Source of the DNA: Nitrosotalea sp.
GTDB lineage: Archaea > Thermoproteota > Nitrososphaeria > Nitrososphaerales > Nitrosopumilaceae
DNA: 16,141 nucleotides
Assembly: GCA_031296345.1 (NCBI GenBank)
Contig: JARLFW010000168.1
Coordinates: 1-16,141, forward strand
Reading direction: 5' to 3'
In this document: piece by piece, positions 12,889-16,141 of the stretch
Layout: every line of letters starts with the position of its first letter
How positions within the stretch are numbered: the first letter of the stretch is position 1
The notes under the pieces: model-generated
Seen by the model: the letters and a program-made list of their open reading frames with translations, nothing else
Told to the model about the DNA's origin: nothing
The model's database searches: none
Made by a program: the position numbers and the translations under genes

Positions 12889-12909
12889 GCGTTAAAAATG
12901 GCTTAACGC
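12889..12909. repeat. Inverted repeat between two minus-strand genes
   Basis: GCGTTAA and TTAACGC form perfect 7-bp arms around a 7-nt loop. The element lies 31 nt past the stop of the signal-peptidase-like gene and upstream of the DUF6328-like gene. It could be a terminator or processing stem for the former or an operator for the latter. No T-run follows it in the minus direction. Confidence 0.4.
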
Positions 12910-12939
12910 TGTACCGGATATATAATTTCTTATTACATA

Positions 12940-13782
12940 CTAGGAATTATTTCGGTCTAATTTTCTTTTACGATATAACATGTGCTGAGCAATCCCTATT
13001 CCTACAATGACTGCAACGGTTATCAGAATTGATTTTCCAGTAACAAGTTTTGTGGCATATCCAACCTGTGGTATTGTAAATATAATCTTGCCAATGTATT
13101 CCTGTTTTGTTATAGGATAGTCTAATCCTACTAGGGACTCTGAGCTTTTGTCCCCCTTTGCCTTGATGGTAAATGGATCTTTGGCAAGTATTTCTACAAC
13201 TCTGTGGGCTAGCACTTCTTGATGTGTCCCTGGATTGTAAAAAATTATGACATCGCCAACTTTTATCTTCTCAATTGGTATGTTAGAGTCTATCATTGCA
13301 ACGTCATAGATTCTCAGGTTTTGGTCATTTGCACTTGTTTTTACCATGTATATTGAATATTGCATACCTGGAACAAAATTTAACACCGCAAATATGATAA
13401 TTGGAATCAAAAATAATACTAGACCAAAAATAAAACACTTTTTTGCCTTGCTCAAATCTATTTTTCTTAATATGAAATAAGATATTGTGCCTCCTATAAT
13501 GTTGAAAAAAAGTGGCAAATAATACCACAGCGGGCTTGTCTTTATAGATAATTTTTTTCCAAGATTTTGAGCAGACTTGGTAATACTTTTTGTTTCAGCC
13601 ACTAGTCTTGGAACAGACTCATTTTTGATATTCTGAGAAATCAATGCCGTAAGATACCTTTGATCTGATGAATAGATCTTTTTTCCAGCCTTGATAGAAT
13701 CTAGTATATGTTCTAACCTTTGAAAATCTCCTATACCTGAATCCATTAGATGTTGGATTGCTTCTAATAGGTTATCAGACAT
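12940..13782 (-). CDS. Signal peptidase I-like protein without the usual catalytic serine
   Basis: 280 residues from ATG at 13782. Residues 20-46 (RLEHILDSIKAGKKIYSSDQ) form a small helical module. Membrane segments lie at about 89-106, 116-137 and 252-270. Residues 145-240 match the archaeal type I signal peptidase core: LRIYDVAMID, then KVGDVIIFYNPG, LAHRVVEI with His193, IKAKGD with Asp211, and YIGKIIFTIPQVGY. In active enzymes the first strand carries S-M-x-P just before the L-R-x-G-D segment. Here the aligned residues are Ala151-Asn152-Asp153-Gln154, after Thr149-Ser150. The general base His is kept but the serine nucleophile and following Met/Pro are not. It may be a pseudo-protease or use Ser150. 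The gene stands apart from secretion genes. Confidence 0.85.
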   Translation of the reverse strand: MSDNLLEAIQHLMDSGIGDFQRLEHILDSIKAGKKIYSSDQRYLTALISQNIKNESVPRLVAETKSITKSAQNLGKKLSIKTSPLWYYLPLFFNIIGGTISYFILRKIDLSKAKKCFIFGLVLFLIPIIIFAVLNFVPGMQYSIYMVKTSANDQNLRIYDVAMIDSNIPIEKIKVGDVIIFYNPGTHQEVLAHRVVEILAKDPFTIKAKGDKSSESLVGLDYPITKQEYIGKIIFTIPQVGYATKLVTGKSILITVAVIVGIGIAQHMLYRKRKLDRNNS

Positions 13783-13870
13783 TATCAAAAATTAATCAAT
13801 TTTTATGAGTATATTGCTGTTCATCAATCGATTTTGATTCTATAATTAACAATGGGGATTCAAAATAATG

Positions 13871-13878
13871 TATAATAA
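13871..13878 (+). promoter_or_regulatory. TATA box supporting the GTG start at 13901
   Basis: TATAATAA is centred 27 nt before the GTG at 13901. It favours that start over the ATG at 13931. Confidence 0.5.
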
Positions 13879-13900
13879 TTGGCAAGGAATTAGTTGACAC

Positions 13901-14164
13901 GTGTCTGTAGATATATCGCTGCCTAATTTTATGGAATGCAAGGTAATTTTGCCAAACGCATGCTGGGTTGAAACTCAAAACGATCAAAAAGACTCTGTTA
14001 TTTTGGTATCTGTACCATGTGATGATATGTCCTCAATTGTAATAATAGATTCTGGTGGAAAAAGAAGCGAGTTGTGTTTTGCAATTGGCTCTGTTGTAAA
14101 AATCGAGAATAACAAATTATTTTACAACAAGAACAGACTTGAAGACTGTGATTCTGAAGAATAA
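13901..14164 (+). CDS. Small soluble protein of unknown function (87 aa)
   Basis: 87 residues from GTG, chosen because a good TATA box lies 27 nt upstream; an ATG at 13931 would remove ten residues. The sequence is strand-rich (CKVILPNACWVET, then SVILVSVPCDDMSSIVIIDS and CFAIGSVVKIENNKLFYNK) and ends in an acidic tail. It has five cysteines (13, 21, 40, 59, 83) without a CxxC pair. No signal peptide, no membrane segment. It reads as a small beta-barrel or OB-like fold, but I recognise no family. It diverges from the signal-peptidase-like gene and converges on the glycosyltransferase gene with a 9-nt gap. Confidence 0.75.
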   Translation: MSVDISLPNFMECKVILPNACWVETQNDQKDSVILVSVPCDDMSSIVIIDSGGKRSELCFAIGSVVKIENNKLFYNKNRLEDCDSEE

Positions 14165-14173
14165 AATTTTAAC

Positions 14174-15709
14174 TCAGACTGGAACTTTAACACGAGATCT
14201 AGTTACGATAAGATATGCAAAAAAGACAACAAATGTCACATTTACAAATAATGCAAATGGATTGGCTAGAGATCCTTGTAATGCCCCATACGGCAAAGGA
14301 TTAGTCCAGAATGTATCTGGAGATTGGTAAATTTTTTGCCAATATGACATGGATGTAACAGCATGTGCAAATAGAAAATGAACCACAAAGGCAATTTTTA
14401 TTTTTCTATTTGGTATGTTTTTTATAAAATTGTAAAATCCATATGATGCAATTACAATAACGGAGAGCAAAAACGGTAAAAGGTATCTCTCTAATGAAAA
14501 GTCTCTTGCAATCATGAGTGTTAAAACAAACGTACTTGTAAACCATGAAAGAATAAAAATCTCTGATTTGCAGTCTTTTAACTTTCTTAGCTTCTGAATC
14601 AAGTATACAAATCCTACAAAGAAAAAGATGGTTATTGGTATGCTAGAATTGGTAGGTGGGCTATTCCATCCCAGGGTAAACGTGGAATTTGGGTACGCTC
14701 CTGGAATCTGGTGCTCTATGGGGCTTGGAAATAAGGTATAATGGAAGAGTGAGAGAATTCGTACAGGCTGTATCCCTCCAACAGTGGGGTATGCAATAAA
14801 CCATACATCTCTGTTATAGTTGTCCATGTCGGTCTTTGTTGCTTTGACTTGACCAAGTGGGTCTTTGTAAAATCCTGGCTGTGTCATAAAAAATGCAAAT
14901 ATGGAGAGCAAGAAAAATGCCAAAACTATTGATGTTATTTTTATAATTCTTTTTTTATTGCTACCAGTTTTAGTAGAATCAAAAAAATAATTCACAGTTA
15001 TGATTGTTGCAAACAAAGGAAGAAATTCTATTGATAATAGCTTTGAAGTTAATGCACAACCAAATGAAATTGTACTGAAAATGAAATATTTTATTTTAAT
15101 ATGCCCTAATTTGAAAGAATATAACAAAAGCAATAATGCAAACATGCTAAAGAAAATGTAATGCACTTCAGTCATTATTGTTCTACTATACCACACCCAA
15201 AGATTGTAAAACAGTAAAAGAAGTGAGAAAACTATTCCTACATATCTGTTAAAGAGAATCTTTCCAACCAGAAAAGCAACAACTATGGTTAATGCCCCAA
15301 AGACTGGTGAAAGTAGGCGTCCAGCTGTCATTTGTTTTACTGTTGGTGCATCATGAAAATTGTAGCAAGTAAACCAGTAACAAGACCAATCGTAAAAATT
15401 TCCTGTATCCTGATGTGTAAAACTTAGGGGGAATCCAATCAAAACCATACGCAGTGGGCTATATGTTGCTCCGTGTGCAGGTATGTGATACAAAGAATTG
15501 CAGTTATCAATTGATATCAGACAAGAATCTGCAAGATCTCCTGCGTTTATAAGATGAATATAATTTCCTGCCCATCCCAGATAGTTTATTTCGTCACCAT
15601 GTCTTGGTTGTCCTTCTAAATTATATCCGTAAATCAATAATGCTCCCAAGAATAAGGCTAGAGGTATGATGTAATTTGACTTGGTTGATGTAACAGATGT
15701 AGAATTCAT
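14174..15709 (-). CDS. GT-C-type membrane glycosyltransferase (PMT/ArnT-like)
   Basis: 511 residues from ATG at 15709; the TTG just before it is not needed. The N-terminal helix (YIIPLALFLGALLIYGY) is followed by an outer loop starting QPRHGDEINYLGWAG, with the Asp39-Glu40 pair typical of GT-C transferases that use polyprenol-phosphate sugars. There are about ten or more further membrane segments, the first from about 134, and the TAGRLLSP motif sits before one of them, as in GT39/GT83 and related families. A large outer loop around 280-340 (MTQPGFYKDPLGQ, then HQIPGAYPNSTFTLGW) may bind acceptor. It probably adds sugars to surface proteins or lipids outside the membrane. Donor and acceptor are unknown. 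Confidence 0.88.
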   Translation of the reverse strand: MNSTSVTSTKSNYIIPLALFLGALLIYGYNLEGQPRHGDEINYLGWAGNYIHLINAGDLADSCLISIDNCNSLYHIPAHGATYSPLRMVLIGFPLSFTHQDTGNFYDWSCYWFTCYNFHDAPTVKQMTAGRLLSPVFGALTIVVAFLVGKILFNRYVGIVFSLLLLFYNLWVWYSRTIMTEVHYIFFSMFALLLLLYSFKLGHIKIKYFIFSTISFGCALTSKLLSIEFLPLFATIITVNYFFDSTKTGSNKKRIIKITSIVLAFFLLSIFAFFMTQPGFYKDPLGQVKATKTDMDNYNRDVWFIAYPTVGGIQPVRILSLFHYTLFPSPIEHQIPGAYPNSTFTLGWNSPPTNSSIPITIFFFVGFVYLIQKLRKLKDCKSEIFILSWFTSTFVLTLMIARDFSLERYLLPFLLSVIVIASYGFYNFIKNIPNRKIKIAFVVHFLFAHAVTSMSYWQKIYQSPDTFWTNPLPYGALQGSLANPFALFVNVTFVVFFAYLIVTRSRVKVPV

Positions 15710-15725
15710 CAATTATTCCTCATGT

Positions 15726-15734
15726 CTTTTAATT
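15726..15734 (-). promoter_or_regulatory. TATA-like box for the glycosyltransferase
   Basis: The complement of CTTTTAATT reads AATTAAAAG, centred about 21 nt before the ATG at 15709. Spacing is a little short. Confidence 0.3.
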
Positions 15735-15779
15735 GTTTTTTGTACTAGATTGATATCTCTATCTGTTAGTGAAAAATGG

Positions 15780-15863
15780 ATGCATCTTAACAAAGAAGAG
15801 GGTTTTGTCCAATTTCTTAATTGTAATGCATCTGAATCATTTTTGGTTGAATTATCGCAATGA
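15780..15863 (+). CDS. Doubtful 27-codon frame
   Basis: ATG at 15780 to TGA gives 27 residues (MHLNKEEGFVQFLNCNASES, then FLVELSQ). A weak TATA-like TTGATATCTC lies 24-33 nt upstream. There is no family match or motif, and the composition is only weakly protein-like. I list it because the 250-base stretch around it (15710-15963) contains nothing else I can identify. Confidence 0.2.
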   Translation: MHLNKEEGFVQFLNCNASESFLVELSQ

Positions 15864-15963
15864 AGTACTAGGTATTCCAAAGACGCTTTTCAGCATATAA
15901 TAAAAAGTAAGTTTGATCTAAAAGGTATGTTTTATTATATTGATAGACTAAAGGATCGATCTG

Positions 15964-16077
15964 TCATAATGCAACTGCCACAGGAATTTCTTCATTTCTG
16001 AACTGTTCCAGCCAATTGAGAAATGTACTTTTTTGTACATGATCAAAATCATTTAAAAAATGTCCAAAGATGTGCAT
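15964..16077 (-). CDS. Candidate small protein (37 aa)
   Basis: On the minus strand, ATG at 16077 to TGA gives 37 residues starting MHIFGHFLNDFDHVQKSTF, followed by LNWLEQFRNEEIPVAVAL. The residues form an amphipathic helix (FLNWLEQFRNEE) and a hydrophobic end, and the composition looks like real protein. A TATA-like element (complement of GTTTAATT, 16095-16102) lies about 22 nt upstream, allowing a nearly leaderless message. The frame includes a short inverted repeat, ATGTAC-T6-GTACAT (16023-16040). Directly beyond the TATA box is a run of 13 G on the plus strand. No family is recognised. Confidence 0.45.
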   Translation of the reverse strand: MHIFGHFLNDFDHVQKSTFLNWLEQFRNEEIPVAVAL

Positions 16078-16105
16078 TAGGACATTGATATGTCGTTTAA
16101 TTGTT

Positions 16106-16118
16106 GGGGGGGGGGGGG
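16106..16118. repeat. Run of 13 G between opposing TATA-like boxes
   Basis: Thirteen G in a row (13 C on the minus strand) in otherwise A/T-rich DNA. It is flanked at 16095-16102 by a minus-strand TATA-like element and at 16119-16126 by TTTATAAC, a plus-strand TATA-like element followed by more A/T-rich sequence to the window edge. Such a tract is prone to slippage and would change promoter geometry. It is also a place where sequencing or assembly errors occur. Confidence 0.8.
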
Positions 16119-16141
16119 TTTATAACGCTTTTAATATATTA

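Noticed and set aside
13325..13528. Minus-strand frame inside the signal-peptidase-like gene in another register
   Set aside because: Same-strand shadow of the better supported frame; no recognisable features.
14139..14330. Plus-strand 63-codon frame at the end of the glycosyltransferase
   Set aside because: It overlaps the 3' ends of two better supported genes and has no coding-like pattern.
1..16141. Search by eye for CRISPR repeats, insertion-sequence ends, integrases, tRNA or rRNA
   Set aside because: No regularly spaced repeats, transposase or integrase motifs, or RNA-gene signatures were found.

Overview
The window looks like chromosomal DNA of an ammonia-oxidising-type thaumarchaeon (Nitrososphaeria, probably Nitrosopumilaceae or a close relative such as Nitrosotenuis). 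This is inferred, not searched. The DNA is visibly A+T-rich and arginine is mostly AGA/AGG. Many genes have an archaeal TATA-like box about 20-30 nt before the start codon with little or no leader. Several protein features are ones I know mainly from this group: the C-terminal W-x(6)-W-S-D-G repeat on a secreted protein, a secreted repeat with an ETGxDTGxFxG motif ending in PEF plus a membrane segment, a NitrOD5-like protein, a DUF6659-like protein, and many tiny zinc-ribbon proteins. I see no tRNA, rRNA, CRISPR array, transposase or integrase.

Layout. 1-1420: the tail of one gene, then a run of very small genes: three zinc ribbons, a coupled unknown gene, a charged peptide and a one-helix membrane peptide. 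A possible structured RNA lies at 320-440. 1417-4421: a minus-strand unknown, a CBS-pair protein, a secreted HELSH zincin-like protein and a beta-sandwich-like protein. 4491-6445: two small minus-strand genes, a composite dyad in the divergent intergenic region, a 125-residue IrrE/ImmA-like mini-zincin, a two-finger C2H2 protein and a surface protein with a PEF C-terminus. 6458-9089: a HAD phosphatase, another small zinc ribbon, a secreted dienelactone hydrolase and a small secreted protein. 9226-11693: a soluble PAS histidine kinase, a NitrOD5-like protein and a coupled TPR/DUF6659-like pair. 11763-15709: mostly minus-strand membrane proteins, including a signal-peptidase-I-like protein that appears to lack its catalytic serine and a GT-C-type glycosyltransferase. 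15710-16141: mostly non-coding, with a convincing 37-codon minus-strand frame and a run of 13 G between two TATA-like sequences facing opposite ways.

The genes do not form one pathway. Two themes recur. One is the cell surface and secretion: five proteins with N-terminal export or anchor segments, a PEF-type C-terminus, a signal-peptidase-like protein and a polyprenol-sugar-type glycosyltransferase. The other is small regulators: zinc ribbons, C2H2 fingers, CBS, the PAS kinase, NitrOD5-like, TPR and roadblock-like proteins. The best leads are the serine-less signal peptidase, the mini-zincin with its dyad, the G13 tract with its small frame, and the unannotated-looking small proteins. Nothing here can be called a new system with confidence.
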